Assembly: GCF_900142885.1 (NCBI RefSeq)
Contig: NZ_FRCL01000003.1
Coordinates: forward strand, 141,091 to 205,090
From: Flavobacterium xinjiangense
Lineage (GTDB): Bacteria > Bacteroidota > Bacteroidia > Flavobacteriales > Flavobacteriaceae
Direction: 5' to 3'
Length of the DNA stretch: 64,000 nucleotides
The translations under genes and the position numbers were made by a program. Position 1 is the stretch's first letter. Every line of letters begins with the position of its first letter. The notes beneath the pieces are model-generated. The model was not told the DNA's origin. It saw nothing but the letters and a program-made list of their open reading frames with translations, and did not search any database. Shown piece by piece: positions 17,503 to 26,795 of the stretch.

Positions 17503-18720
17503 ATGGCATCAGTAAAACTAATTTTAAGAACATATCAGGTAGACCAAACCGGACACAGCCCTTTGTATATCCGAATTATAAAAGATAGAAAAACGAAATT
17601 TATCACTGCTGGAGTGAAGCTAAAAGAGAACGAGTGGGATGAAGCAAAGCAGAAAGTAAAAAAGAACCATTCCAACAGTGCCAGGATGAATGCTGCATTA
17701 TCTCAAAAGATTGCAGATGCCGAAGGTCAGGTTGCCGATATGGAACGCAAAATAAAAACGGTGTCCGTCAAAAAACTAAAAGAAGCCATCAAGGGTAAAG
17801 AAGTGCCTAATTTTTTTGAATATGCCAGAAAGAGATTAGAGAAAATCAAAAACACTGTTTCTTATTCCACTTACAGAGCATACACCTCCCAGATTGATAA
17901 ATTTGAAAAATATATGGGAACAAAGGATGTCTATTTTGATGAAATTACGGTAGCTTTATTAAACGACTATAAATTTCATTTAGGCAATACATTAGGCAAC
18001 GGAGATACAACTCAACGACTTTCAATCATTGTACTTGGAACCATTTTCAGAGATGCTATAAAAGAAGAAGTAATTCCCGAAACGATGTTTCCTTTTAACA
18101 AAATAACACTCAAAATTAGCGCTTCTAAAAGATTATTTCTTAATAAAGCACAGATTGACAAACTAACAAATGAAAAGCTTATGGAAGGCAAAAAAGCGGT
18201 GTTGTGGAGGGATTTATTCCTTTTCTCTATCTATGCCGGAGGATTGCGTTTTAGTGATGTAATCGAAATGAAATATGCTAATTATAATGAAGCAGAACAT
18301 AAAATAAATAAACTCATTCGTAAAACTGGAAGAGTACACCAGTTCAAAATCGGTAAAGTGGCTATCGATATTCTGGAAAAATACAAAAAAGAAAACGCCA
18401 ATCACGATGACTTTATCTTTCCGATTATTGAAGATAAAGAAGGTTATGAAAAAAGCGAAGCCAAACGTTATTCGCAAACTGCAAAATTCAATAAATTGGC
18501 AAATTGGCACCTGAATAAATTAGGAAAAAAAATTGAACTCCCTTTCGACCTTTCTTTCCACTTATCAAGACACAGTTTTGCGACCAATGCCTTAAATAAT
18601 GGAATGAGAATTGAACACGTTTCTAAATTGATGGACCACAGAGACATTGGCACAACGCAGATATATGCCAAGATCATCAGTGAGGAACTCGACAAAGCGG
18701 TTGACAACTATATTTTTTAA
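17503..18720 (+). CDS. Tyrosine recombinase / site-specific integrase
   Basis: The 405-residue integrase has three parts: an N-terminal arm-binding domain (residues ~1-75), a SAM-like core-binding domain (~105-200) and a catalytic domain. The catalytic set is visible: Arg249 in GGLRFSD, His353 and Arg356 in HLSRHS, His379 in LMDHRD and Tyr388 in QIYAK. This matches Bacteroidota mobile-element integrases. It is the first gene of the island, next to the candidate attL, and is followed by its own terminator. It probably integrates and excises the element. Confidence 0.95.
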   Translation: MASVKLILRTYQVDQTGHSPLYIRIIKDRKTKFITAGVKLKENEWDEAKQKVKKNHSNSARMNAALSQKIADAEGQVADMERKIKTVSVKKLKEAIKGKEVPNFFEYARKRLEKIKNTVSYSTYRAYTSQIDKFEKYMGTKDVYFDEITVALLNDYKFHLGNTLGNGDTTQRLSIIVLGTIFRDAIKEEVIPETMFPFNKITLKISASKRLFLNKAQIDKLTNEKLMEGKKAVLWRDLFLFSIYAGGLRFSDVIEMKYANYNEAEHKINKLIRKTGRVHQFKIGKVAIDILEKYKKENANHDDFIFPIIEDKEGYEKSEAKRYSQTAKFNKLANWHLNKLGKKIELPFDLSFHLSRHSFATNALNNGMRIEHVSKLMDHRDIGTTQIYAKIISEELDKAVDNYIF

Positions 18721-18788
18721 TTTCGAATTAAACAACACACAATCAATTAACAATCAAATACTTACTAAATTGTTGATAACTTAAACTG

Positions 18789-18815
18789 AAATCCTTTAAC
18801 AAGGATTTTTTTTTA
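18789..18815 (+). terminator. Integrase terminator
   Basis: AATCCTT pairs with AAGGATT around TAAC (stem within 18790-18807), followed by a long T run. Confidence 0.88.
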
Positions 18816-19001
18816 TATCTACATTTACGTTGAAGAAAATTAGTAAATTCTAAAGCATTCTAAACGAGGAAGAAACGATTCATAGTTGAAAACACTATAG
18901 TTCGTTCCAAATTGAAAATAAGAGTACAATATTAATAGACTTTAATACCACAATGAAGTACTTAAATAAAATAATATCATTTGAACGCAAAGGATCAAAA
19001 T

Positions 19002-19889
19002 ATGCAAACAGCCCCGTTTGTAGAATTATTGGCAGTGCCTGCAGCACTGGCCAAAAATCCTTTATTTGATATAATCGTTGAAGATAAAATCACCATTCAA
19101 AATTATTGCAACGCATTAATAAGTAAAATTTTAGAGCTGCGCCAATCCCAATTCCCAGCTTTTATAGACTATCAATTTAACCAGGTGAAGAATCCAGAAA
19201 TATGGTTAAACAAATTTGAAAAGTTACTGGCGAATAATGCCGAACAATTTGAAGGCATCCGTAACAATTCGAAATTCATAAAACTATACACTTTAATCGA
19301 GAAAAAAAGAACACACCTGCAATCTTCGAGCGTAAAAGAACCTATAACAAAAACCCCAAAAAGACTTATTAACGCCGAAAGTGAAGACCGTTATTTTTCG
19401 TTTTCAGAAGTAAAAATCCATATTGGAGCACTAACAAATTATCCAGATAAAATCCTTTATTTGAATGAGGAAATTTGCGAGTACAAACAATCAGAAGTGT
19501 ATTTCATCAATAATAAACTGTTGGATTACAGAAAGCAATGCAAAGCTTTATTGAAGCAAATTCAGAATGAAAAAATCTTAAAATGTCAATTAGAGAAAGA
19601 GCAAGCAGACGAGAAAAATAAAATGGCTTTAGAGATAAAACCTACTTTCAAAATCCGTATAAATGGTCCAATCAATATTTTGACAGATGCTTACAAACAA
19701 ATGATGAATGATGTAAAACCAAATGGAAAACCGTACATCGAATATAAAATTATAGAAATAGCAAAATTCATTTGTGATAATTATTTAGATGAAAATGGAA
19801 ATGAGCTTTCGATGCTTACTATTCAAACCTATTTATCGCCAACGCGAACCGACAAGAATCCAAATAATGATTGGAAAATTAAACTGTAG
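19002..19889 (+). CDS. Mobile-element protein of unknown function
   Basis: I chose the ATG at 19002 over an upstream in-frame TTG at 18981, giving 295 residues. The protein is mostly helical, with a charged lysine/glutamate-rich middle and a C-terminal segment (IKINGPINIL-like, then LSPTRTDKNPNNDWKI) that resembles the C-terminal region of RteC-like element regulators. That resemblance is weak. It lies between the integrase and a helix-turn-helix gene, and two palindromic hairpins follow. I cannot assign a function; a regulatory role in the element is a guess from position. Confidence 0.7.
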   Translation: MQTAPFVELLAVPAALAKNPLFDIIVEDKITIQNYCNALISKILELRQSQFPAFIDYQFNQVKNPEIWLNKFEKLLANNAEQFEGIRNNSKFIKLYTLIEKKRTHLQSSSVKEPITKTPKRLINAESEDRYFSFSEVKIHIGALTNYPDKILYLNEEICEYKQSEVYFINNKLLDYRKQCKALLKQIQNEKILKCQLEKEQADEKNKMALEIKPTFKIRINGPINILTDAYKQMMNDVKPNGKPYIEYKIIEIAKFICDNYLDENGNELSMLTIQTYLSPTRTDKNPNNDWKIKL

Positions 19890-19950
19890 TCCGATTTTTT
19901 ACAAAATTAACATTTCAACTTCTCAACACCCATAAGGCCTAACAAACTAT

Positions 19951-19990
19951 TTAGTCCAATCGGACTAAATAAGTCTAATCGGACTTTTTT
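19951..19990 (+). terminator. Tandem palindromes with terminator
   Basis: TTAGTCC-AATC-GGACTAA (19951-19968) is a perfect 7-bp hairpin. A second, AAGTC-TAATCG-GACTT (19971-19986), runs into eight T residues. The second is a terminator for the upstream gene. The near duplication of the AGTC-AATC-GGACT core also suits a protein-binding operator ahead of the helix-turn-helix gene at 20034. Confidence 0.75.
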
Positions 19991-20033
19991 TTATTTCTTC
20001 CATTTGCACCATAACAATTTAAAACATTTAAAA

Positions 20034-20315
20034 ATGGATGCAATTATCTTCACAAAAGACCAGTTCACAGATCTAATGTCAAAATTAGACACGATTCAAA
20101 ACCAAATTTCTTTCAAGGCAGACCCAAAAAAAGAAACCTTTCTGGACAATCAGGAATTCCTGTTGCTATTGAAAATCTCAAAACGTACCGCACAAACCTG
20201 GAGAGACGAAGGGAAAATTTCCTTTAGCCAAGTGGGGAGCAAAATCTACTACAAATTGTCCGATGTGGAAAAGCTAATGCAAGAGCATTACAACAAAGCT
20301 TTCAAAGGAAGATAA
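20034..20315 (+). CDS. Helix-turn-helix protein, excisionase/MerR-like
   Basis: A 93-residue protein with an N-terminal coiled segment and a C-terminal winged helix-turn-helix of the helix_turn_helix_17 type. The segment LLLLKISKRTAQTWRDEG (~residues 46-63) followed by GSKIYYKLSDVEKLM is typical. I use the ATG at 20034, in an A-rich context, rather than an in-frame ATG 30 bases upstream. Such proteins precede primase/helicase genes in Bacteroidota mobile elements and may act as excisionase or regulator. Confidence 0.85.
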   Translation: MDAIIFTKDQFTDLMSKLDTIQNQISFKADPKKETFLDNQEFLLLLKISKRTAQTWRDEGKISFSQVGSKIYYKLSDVEKLMQEHYNKAFKGR

Positions 20316-20316
20316 G

Positions 20317-20436
20317 ATGAGCAGCTGCAACGGAACCTGCGAAAGCTGTGATTGCAAAGCGATCCCCACTTCCCCTCCTTTGGAGGGGTGCCTAAAGGGC
20401 GGGGTGGTTGAAACAACTTTAAACCCTAAACTTTAA
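20317..20436 (+). CDS. Candidate 39-residue Cys-rich peptide interrupted by a repeat
   Basis: An ATG one base after the stop of the helix-turn-helix gene opens a 39-codon frame whose first 13 residues contain four cysteines in a CNGTCESCDC arrangement, suggesting metal binding. The second half is encoded by the GC-rich intergenic repeat at 20364-20407 and ends only in TAA at 20434. It may be a real small gene whose 3' half has been overwritten by the repeat, or a chance ORF. Confidence 0.35.
   Translation: MSSCNGTCESCDCKAIPTSPPLEGCLKGGVVETTLNPKL
20364..20407. repeat. GC-rich palindromic repeat, copy A
   Basis: CCCCTCC (20372-20378) and GGAGGGG (20382-20388) form a perfect hairpin around TTT, followed by TGCCTAAAGGGCGGGGTGG. 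Related hairpins with the same TTT loop occur at 22643-22655 and 57699-57711. GC content is far above the surroundings. Confidence 0.75.
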
Positions 20437-20445
20437 ATTATTCTT

Positions 20446-22578
20446 ATGGTAACAATATTCAAAAACTTCAACGAGGTTGTAGAACACAAACCGATTCCAA
20501 CAATTTTAGAAGAAATCAAAACAGGAAAATACAAACATGCAATTGTTTATTTGCGAAAATCTTTAGCTGAAAAAAAAGAGGAAGCGTATAACAAAGCCAA
20601 AAAATCACTGCCGGCATTTACACCTTCCGGCAAGTTTGTAGGTGGTAGAAAATTGGAATTTTTAGCAGAATATTCCAATACCATCATTTTGGACATTGAC
20701 AAATTAAGCAAAGAAGACCTGACAAAAGCCAGTCATTTAGCCAACCAATCCGAGTTCACTTATGCAAGTTTCATTAGTCCATCAGGAAACGGATTAAAAA
20801 TTTTAGTCAAAATCAACACGCTAAAAACGGAACACAACGAAACGTTTCTAAAAGTCCAGGCACATTATGAAGATATTCTGAAACTGGAAATAGACAAATC
20901 CGGCAAAGATCTAACCAGATTATGTTTTTATTCTTCTGATGAAAATTTATATCTAAATGAAAGTGCTAAAATCTTTTTCACAACTATTTACAATCAGAGC
21001 GCGTCATCCAGAGCGCAGTCGAAGGATGAGATGCCTTTAATTGAAGATGCTTCAAAACTGAAAACTGCGAATGCGACTGAAAACTTGGATAGCGATGCAA
21101 TCTACAACCACTGCATAAATTTCACTGAAAAAAAAGTGCAATATGTGAATGGCAGTCGCAATGTATTTGTGCATCAATTAGCGTGTAATCTAAACCGCAA
21201 AGGAGTTGCATTACAAGAAGCATTAGGTTATATTCTGACAGATTTTGGATATGACGAAAAAGAAGTAACACAAGCAGTTAATAGTGCTTACGGAAATATT
21301 CACGAGTTTGGGCAGAATGAAAAATTTGAAGCTCCTAAAAAGGCAAAACAAAAAAAGGATTTCTCAATAACTGATAATATCGATGAAGACGACGAAGACA
21401 AACCAAAACCAACTCAAATAGACCGTTTAGAGCTGTTTTTATCAAACAAATACATCTTTCGTCACAACATTGTTTCAGGTAAATTAGAGTTTCAATATTT
21501 CGGAAAAAAGAAGTGGAATGTAATGAACGATTTTATTGAAAATTCAATGCTTCGGGAATGTTTAAAAGCACGAATTAGAACAAACATTTCTTCATTGCGA
21601 AACTTGCTTAACTCTGATTTTTGCCCGTTATACAATCCATTTGAAGATTACTTTTTCAATTTACCTAATTACGATGAAAAGACGGATTATATTACCGAAT
21701 TAGCCAACACTATAACCACAACAAAGCAGGATTTGTGGCAGCAATGTTTTAAAAAATGGATGGTGGCAATGGTCGGCTGCGTATTGGACGAAAAAGTAAT
21801 CAATCATACCGTAATCGTATTCAGCGGCAAACAAGGATTAGGGAAAACAACTTGGGTTGAAAAGCTCGTTCCAAAACAATTGAAAGAGTATTTATTTTCC
21901 GGAACCATAAACCCGAACAATAAAGATACTTTAGTTCAACTGGCGGAATGTATGTTGATCAATTTGGACGAGTTAGAAAACCTAAACCGTTCCGAAATTG
22001 GATCACTCAAAGAAATCATCACAAAAACCCAAATCCGAATGCGAAAAGCCTACGGACACAACAACGAAACAATGCCCAGACGGGCATCATTTGCCGGAAG
22101 TGTCAACACGGCTCAGTTCTTAAACGACACTACCGGCAGCAGAAGATTCCTTTGTTTTGAATTGGAAGGTATCCAATACCAACACAAGGTGGATATCAAC
22201 ATGGCATTTTCACAGGCTTTGTTTCTTTTCAAAAGTGGTTTTAGGCATTGGTTTGACCAGGAAGAAATCAAATTAATTACTGAGAATAACGAACAATACC
22301 AGCTACACAGCCCAGAAGAAGAATTATTGTTAACGTGGTTTGAACCTTGCGAAAGAGAAATTGCCACATTGTTTCTAAATGCCTCACAAATTGGAGCTAA
22401 ATTAGCAGAAAAGGCAAAGATTAATTTGAATGACGGAACAATAAACAAAATTGGCAAGGCACTCAAAAAACACAATTTCGTAAAACTGATGAGGAAAGGA
22501 AGTCCAGTCTATGCTTTAAAAGAGTTTTCTTATGAAGAAGTAGATGAAGCTAACAAAAAATCCGAAACAGAAAAGTAA
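20446..22578 (+). CDS. VirE-type primase/helicase of the mobile element
   Basis: This 710-residue protein has the Bacteroidota mobile-element replication layout. An N-terminal BT4734/VirE_N domain (about 1-180) is related to archaeo-eukaryotic primases, with IILDIDKLSKED and ISPSGNGLKILVKI motifs. A primase C-terminal-like helical region spans about 215-285. A C-terminal VirE P-loop helicase domain has Walker A GKQGLGKTT near residue 461 and LINLDELENL as a Walker B-like segment near residue 504. It probably initiates replication of the excised element. It follows the helix-turn-helix gene, as is usual in such elements. Confidence 0.88.
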   Translation: MVTIFKNFNEVVEHKPIPTILEEIKTGKYKHAIVYLRKSLAEKKEEAYNKAKKSLPAFTPSGKFVGGRKLEFLAEYSNTIILDIDKLSKEDLTKASHLANQSEFTYASFISPSGNGLKILVKINTLKTEHNETFLKVQAHYEDILKLEIDKSGKDLTRLCFYSSDENLYLNESAKIFFTTIYNQSASSRAQSKDEMPLIEDASKLKTANATENLDSDAIYNHCINFTEKKVQYVNGSRNVFVHQLACNLNRKGVALQEALGYILTDFGYDEKEVTQAVNSAYGNIHEFGQNEKFEAPKKAKQKKDFSITDNIDEDDEDKPKPTQIDRLELFLSNKYIFRHNIVSGKLEFQYFGKKKWNVMNDFIENSMLRECLKARIRTNISSLRNLLNSDFCPLYNPFEDYFFNLPNYDEKTDYITELANTITTTKQDLWQQCFKKWMVAMVGCVLDEKVINHTVIVFSGKQGLGKTTWVEKLVPKQLKEYLFSGTINPNNKDTLVQLAECMLINLDELENLNRSEIGSLKEIITKTQIRMRKAYGHNNETMPRRASFAGSVNTAQFLNDTTGSRRFLCFELEGIQYQHKVDINMAFSQALFLFKSGFRHWFDQEEIKLITENNEQYQLHSPEEELLLTWFEPCEREIATLFLNASQIGAKLAEKAKINLNDGTINKIGKALKKHNFVKLMRKGSPVYALKEFSYEEVDEANKKSETEK

Positions 22579-22640
22579 TTTTTAACCAGAGTGGAAATCA
22601 AAAGTTTCCACTTTTTTTCATGCTTTCTACTCCTTTTTTA

Positions 22641-22670
22641 TTCCCCCTTTGGGGGTTAGGGGGCGTGGGG
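22641..22670. repeat. GC-rich palindromic repeat, copy B (partial)
   Basis: CCCCC-TTT-GGGGG hairpin (22643-22655) then TTAGGGGGCGTGGGG. It is the same family as the repeat at 20364-20407. The surrounding non-coding stretch 22579-23137 is AT-rich and otherwise shows no gene I can support. Confidence 0.65.
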
Positions 22671-23137
22671 TGTAAGGGGTGTAACCACTTTTCCTCACAA
22701 ACATTTTTACTTTTTTTTATTTTCAAACTTTCGGGCAACATAAGACCATTACAATGCAGTTTGGTAAAGCAGTTGGATTAGTTTGCGCCAATACAGCCGT
22801 ATGAATCCGTTTTTTTTATTTCTAAAAAATAAAAAATGTTTTACACGTTTTTCCCTTACACCCTACACCCTGCATTTATTTTCATTTATTTTCATCCGTT
22901 TACGGTTTTCCTCAATTGTTCTCGATTGCTTTTTCGTACTATTGTATCTAGTAAAAGAATGTTAAAAAACTATATTCAAGAACATTAATTATTCTGTAGA
23001 GAATGCCTCAATCAAGGAATACATAACTATGAAAACTATTTTAAGCAGTACTATTTGCAGCGCAATTATTTAAAATTATTATAGAAAAAGACCATAAATG
23101 GATTACATTATATTAACGCAATTCCCATATTAAGTTA

Positions 23138-23323
23138 TTGGTATTTGTTGAAATAAATAAAAGATTACCCTCTACAGGCAAAAAAGAAGAACATAATCTA
23201 TATAATTTTTTCTACAAACAAAGAAAACGATTTGAAGAAACGGATTTAGATAGTGAAGAAAAATTAAAATTTATTCAAATTACAAATTTACTGCAACAAT
23301 ATAAAAGTGAAAATCCTTATTAA
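23138..23323 (+). pseudogene. Possible gene remnant, helicase-associated-like fragment
   Basis: A 61-codon frame starting at a TTG with a stop 21 bases upstream. The translated order NKRLPSTGKKEEHNLYNFFY, then KRFEETDLD, resembles the repeated helicase-associated domain of Bacteroidota superfamily II helicases (R-x-P, E-x-x-L-Y-x-W/F). No helicase core is nearby, so it is probably a decayed fragment, or a short unknown gene. The resemblance is by eye only. Confidence 0.35.
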
Positions 23324-23400
23324 AACTGGCTATGTAGCACCTTAACTTTTATCTTTTATTAAAATAAATAGATTTTAGAATAACTCTACAACGAAATAAA

Positions 23401-23431
23401 TTTGCATATCTCATTATTTTGCTTACATTTG
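23401..23431 (+). promoter_or_regulatory. Promoter of the defence operon
   Basis: TTTG at 23401-23404 and TACATTTG at 23424-23431 with a 19-base spacer match the Bacteroidota consensus closely. It lies 35 bases upstream of the first ATG of a nine-gene run with gaps of 64 bases or less up to 34798. It is the only strong promoter seen in that run. Confidence 0.75.
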
Positions 23432-23465
23432 CATTGAAAATGAATATTATTACAAATATAATCAA

Positions 23466-24023
23466 ATGGAAGTTAAGTTAAAGGAAATAGCAAATATTCA
23501 GTTCGGTTATTACGGGCAGCCAAGTAAAAACGGCACTATTCCGTATTTACAAGCCAAACATTTCAATGAATTTGGGCAATATAGTGGCGTAAATGACACC
23601 TTTTTGGAAGAAGATTCAAAAATAACAGCTAATCTATTACAAGATGGAGATGTGCTTTTTGTGGCAAAGGGGTTTCGTTTTTTTGCCACATTATATAAGG
23701 AAGAACTTGGTAAAGCCATTGCGTCTTCCATATTTTTTATTTTACGGACTGATAAAACTAAAATTATCCCTGCTTATTTGGTTTCAGTACTCAATCTTCC
23801 AAAAAACTTATTGCATTTTCAGCAGTCGGGTGCCGGAAGTACAATCCCATCCATTCGTAAAAACGAATTAGCCGACTTTACTTTTAATCTAATACCATTA
23901 GAACAACAACAAAAAGTGGTAGCATTACAAGACTTGTATTTTAAAGACATTCAAATTACAGAAACATTAATCAAAGAGAAACAAAAACTTTTTCAAACAA
24001 CAATTTCAAAAATTATAAATTAG
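23466..24023 (+). CDS. hsdS: Type I restriction specificity subunit, half-size (one target domain)
   Basis: A 185-residue HsdS-like protein with a single target recognition domain (about 1-145) followed by one conserved helical region (LIPLEQQQKVVAL, ~residues 147-185). Normal HsdS proteins have two such halves and ~400 residues. A full-length HsdS is encoded at 27290 in the same operon. Half-subunits can work as dimers or modulate specificity. There is no in-frame continuation; hsdM starts five bases after the stop. It may be functional or a relic of recombination. Confidence 0.85.
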   Translation: MEVKLKEIANIQFGYYGQPSKNGTIPYLQAKHFNEFGQYSGVNDTFLEEDSKITANLLQDGDVLFVAKGFRFFATLYKEELGKAIASSIFFILRTDKTKIIPAYLVSVLNLPKNLLHFQQSGAGSTIPSIRKNELADFTFNLIPLEQQQKVVALQDLYFKDIQITETLIKEKQKLFQTTISKIIN

Positions 24024-24028
24024 GAACT

Positions 24029-25561
24029 ATGGCAGAGAATAAAATTACTCAAAAAGAAATCAATAACATTGTTTGGAAAGCTTGTGATACTTTACGCCCG
24101 GTAATGGGAAGTGAACAATACAAGGATTATATACTTACACTATTATTTATAAAATACTTGTCTGATGTTTGGAAAGACAAAGTAGAACAATACCGCATTA
24201 AGTATCCGGATAATGAAGAAATGGTACAACGCCAATTACAAAGAGAGCGGTTTATATTGCCCGAAATAAGCAATTTTGAATACCTATATGAAAACCGTAG
24301 CGAACCGAATATTGGAGAAATAATTGATATTGGATTAACAGCTCTAGAGGATGCCAACCGTTCCAAATTAGCGATGGTATTCCGTAGTATATCTTTTAAT
24401 TCCGAAACGGTGTTTGGTCAAACCAAACAACGTAACGCTATCATGAAAAACTTATTGGTAGATTTTTCTGCTCTTGATTTGCAACCCTCCCATTTAGAAG
24501 GTAACGATATAATTGGCGACAGTTACGAGTTCCTAATCTCAAAATTTGCTGGAGAAAGTGGTAAAAAATCGGGCGAATTTTATACCCCAAGCGAAGTCAG
24601 CACACTATTAGCTAAATTACTTGACCCACAACCAGGTAACAGGATGTGTGATCCCACAGCGGGATCGGGTTCGCTGTTAATTAAAATGGGAAATGAAGTA
24701 GAGGGAAAAAATTATTCGCTTTACGGTCAGGAAAATAACGGAAGTACTTGGGCCTTGTGTCGTATGAATATGTTTTTGCACGAACAAGACAGTGCGACCA
24801 TAGAATGGGGTGATACCATCAACAATCCAAAGCTGTTGGAAAATGACAAATTGATGAAATTCCATATTGTGGGAGCGAATCCACCCTTTTCACTTGACAA
24901 ATGGGGTGCCGATACTGCCGCTTCTGACCAGTTCAACCGTTTCCATAGAGGTGTTCCTCCAAAGAGCAAAGGAGATTATGCTTTTATCAGTCATATGATA
25001 GAAACCACCTATGAAGATGTCGGTAAAGTGGGTGTAATTGTGCCACACGGCGTATTGTTTCGTAGCAGTAGCGAAGGACAAATTCGTAAAAAACTAATTG
25101 ACGAAAATTTATTGGAAGCAGTTATAGGTTTACCTGCCAACCTGTTTTTTGGCACAGGAATTCCAGCTGCCATATTAATTTTCAACAGAGGAAAAGGAAC
25201 GAATAAAGACATTTTATTTATTGATGCCAGTCGTGAATTCGAGAATGGTAAAAACCAAAATAAGTTAAGAGAAATTGACATTGAGCATATTGTAACAGCA
25301 TTCAAGGCATTTAAATCTGCCACACCTTTAACTACTGAAAAAGGAGCTATTGTGGAAGACAAATATAGCTATCGTGCAACAATGGCTGACATTATAGAAA
25401 ACGATTACAACCTTAATATTCCTCGTTATGTAGATACATTTGAAGAAGAGGAAGAGGTAGATATTAAGGCCACGCATACCAATATTACCGAGCTAAAAAA
25501 ACAACTAACTGAAGTAGAAAACCAAATGGAAAACTACTTGAAGGAGCTAAACTTAATATAA
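24029..25561 (+). CDS. hsdM: Type I restriction-modification DNA methyltransferase subunit
   Basis: The 510-residue N6-adenine methyltransferase has an N-terminal HsdM helical domain (about 8-145) and a methyltransferase core. The SAM-binding region reads DPTAGSGSLLI (~residues 211-221) and the catalytic motif is NPPF (284-287). A C-terminal coiled segment (TNITELKKQLTEVENQ) probably contacts HsdS. It methylates host DNA for self-protection. The next gene, a CD-NTase, begins two bases after its stop, so the methylase and CBASS genes are tightly coupled. Confidence 0.96.
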   Translation: MAENKITQKEINNIVWKACDTLRPVMGSEQYKDYILTLLFIKYLSDVWKDKVEQYRIKYPDNEEMVQRQLQRERFILPEISNFEYLYENRSEPNIGEIIDIGLTALEDANRSKLAMVFRSISFNSETVFGQTKQRNAIMKNLLVDFSALDLQPSHLEGNDIIGDSYEFLISKFAGESGKKSGEFYTPSEVSTLLAKLLDPQPGNRMCDPTAGSGSLLIKMGNEVEGKNYSLYGQENNGSTWALCRMNMFLHEQDSATIEWGDTINNPKLLENDKLMKFHIVGANPPFSLDKWGADTAASDQFNRFHRGVPPKSKGDYAFISHMIETTYEDVGKVGVIVPHGVLFRSSSEGQIRKKLIDENLLEAVIGLPANLFFGTGIPAAILIFNRGKGTNKDILFIDASREFENGKNQNKLREIDIEHIVTAFKAFKSATPLTTEKGAIVEDKYSYRATMADIIENDYNLNIPRYVDTFEEEEEVDIKATHTNITELKKQLTEVENQMENYLKELNLI

Positions 25562-25562
25562 T

Positions 25563-26795
25563 ATGCTAACAATACAACAGAAAACAGAATTCAGCGAAAT
25601 ATTAGATGAATTAGGAGAAACTTTAGACATAACTGAAAGTCAATTTAATGCAGCCGTAACCAGCTATAATGCAGTTGGTAATTGGCTATGTAATGATGAT
25701 TCCAAATTAAAACCTTATAGTCCAAGTGTAAAACCTCAAGGCTCATTTTTAATTGGTACAACTATTCAGCCTTATACAGATGGTCAGGATATTGATATTG
25801 ATTTAGTATGTGAATTAACAGGTAAAAATCCTCGATGGACACAAAAAGACTTAAAGGATATTGTCAAGGAACAATTAGAATCTCATAAAAAATATGAATC
25901 AATTCTTGATGAAGAAGGAAGAAGATGTTGGACTTTAAAGTACAGAGAAAACTCTATAAATAACGACCAGTACCATATGGATATTCTTCCGGCTGTTATT
26001 GCAAATGGCTACAATGTTGTATTGACCAAATTTTTTTCAGAATCAAGAAACATTAATTTTGATAGTTTGGCAATCAGAATAACGGATAAAGAATTATTAA
26101 ACTATGAAGTTGCAACTGATCCTGATCATTGGTTACAAAGTAATCCTTTTGGTTATGCAAAATGGTTTATTGACAGAGCAGAAACCAGTAGACTTAAACT
26201 TTTCTCTTTAAACGAATCAATTCAACCTGTTCCTAAATTTCAAAAAGGTAGATTGCCTTTACAAAGAGTGGTTCAGATTTTAAAACGTCATAGAGATATG
26301 ATGTTTAAAGATGATAAAGAAAAACCAATTTCAGTAATTATTACCACTTTAGCAGCTTATGCTTATGAAGGACAAACTAATGTTCTTGATGCTTTGGTTG
26401 GAGTAATTGACAGAATGCACTTATTTGTTGAAGATGAAATAGACCAAGATACTAGAGAAGCATACAGATTTGTAGGTAATCCTGTAAATCTTTCTGAAAA
26501 TTTTGCTGACCGTTGGAGAGACACTCCAGCCAAAGAAAGAAAGTTTAATGATTGGTTGAAAAAGGTGAAATTTGATATTAATAATGCTGCACAACAAAAT
26601 GGTCAACATAATATTATTAGAACCCTTTCAGAATCATTTGGAGATAATGCCGTTAAAAAAACATTCAGCAATATTGGAAATCGTAAACAATTATTAACCG
26701 AACAGGGAAATAATCGTTTTGATGCAGCGGTAGGTTTGTCAACAGCTGGAGCAAGTGCAATTAAACCACACAAATTTTATGGCTCAAAAGATTAA
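25563..26795 (+). CDS. CD-NTase (CBASS cyclic nucleotide synthase)
   Basis: This 410-residue nucleotidyltransferase belongs to the cGAS/DncV-like group. The donor site is QGSF (Gly60, Ser61), followed by QDIDIDL with catalytic acids Asp76/Asp78 (Asp80 adjacent). The third acid is Asp140 in YHMDILP. A helical domain follows (~200-370). The C terminus ends FYGSKD with Gly407; in CBASS systems with an E2-like partner, the CD-NTase C-terminal tail is the site of thioester or conjugate formation. It is expected to make a cyclic oligonucleotide on phage infection that activates the Cap5 effector at 28525. The product cannot be predicted. Confidence 0.9.
   Translation: MLTIQQKTEFSEILDELGETLDITESQFNAAVTSYNAVGNWLCNDDSKLKPYSPSVKPQGSFLIGTTIQPYTDGQDIDIDLVCELTGKNPRWTQKDLKDIVKEQLESHKKYESILDEEGRRCWTLKYRENSINNDQYHMDILPAVIANGYNVVLTKFFSESRNINFDSLAIRITDKELLNYEVATDPDHWLQSNPFGYAKWFIDRAETSRLKLFSLNESIQPVPKFQKGRLPLQRVVQILKRHRDMMFKDDKEKPISVIITTLAAYAYEGQTNVLDALVGVIDRMHLFVEDEIDQDTREAYRFVGNPVNLSENFADRWRDTPAKERKFNDWLKKVKFDINNAAQQNGQHNIIRTLSESFGDNAVKKTFSNIGNRKQLLTEQGNNRFDAAVGLSTAGASAIKPHKFYGSKD

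Noticed and set aside
20446-22578. Reading the VirE gene as a virulence factor
   Set aside because: The domain layout is the replication primase/helicase of mobile elements; the VirE name is historical.
22783-22965. 60-codon frame in the gap after the primase gene
   Set aside because: Very Phe/Leu/Arg-rich translation of AT-rich non-coding DNA, with no upstream signals or neighbours that support it.
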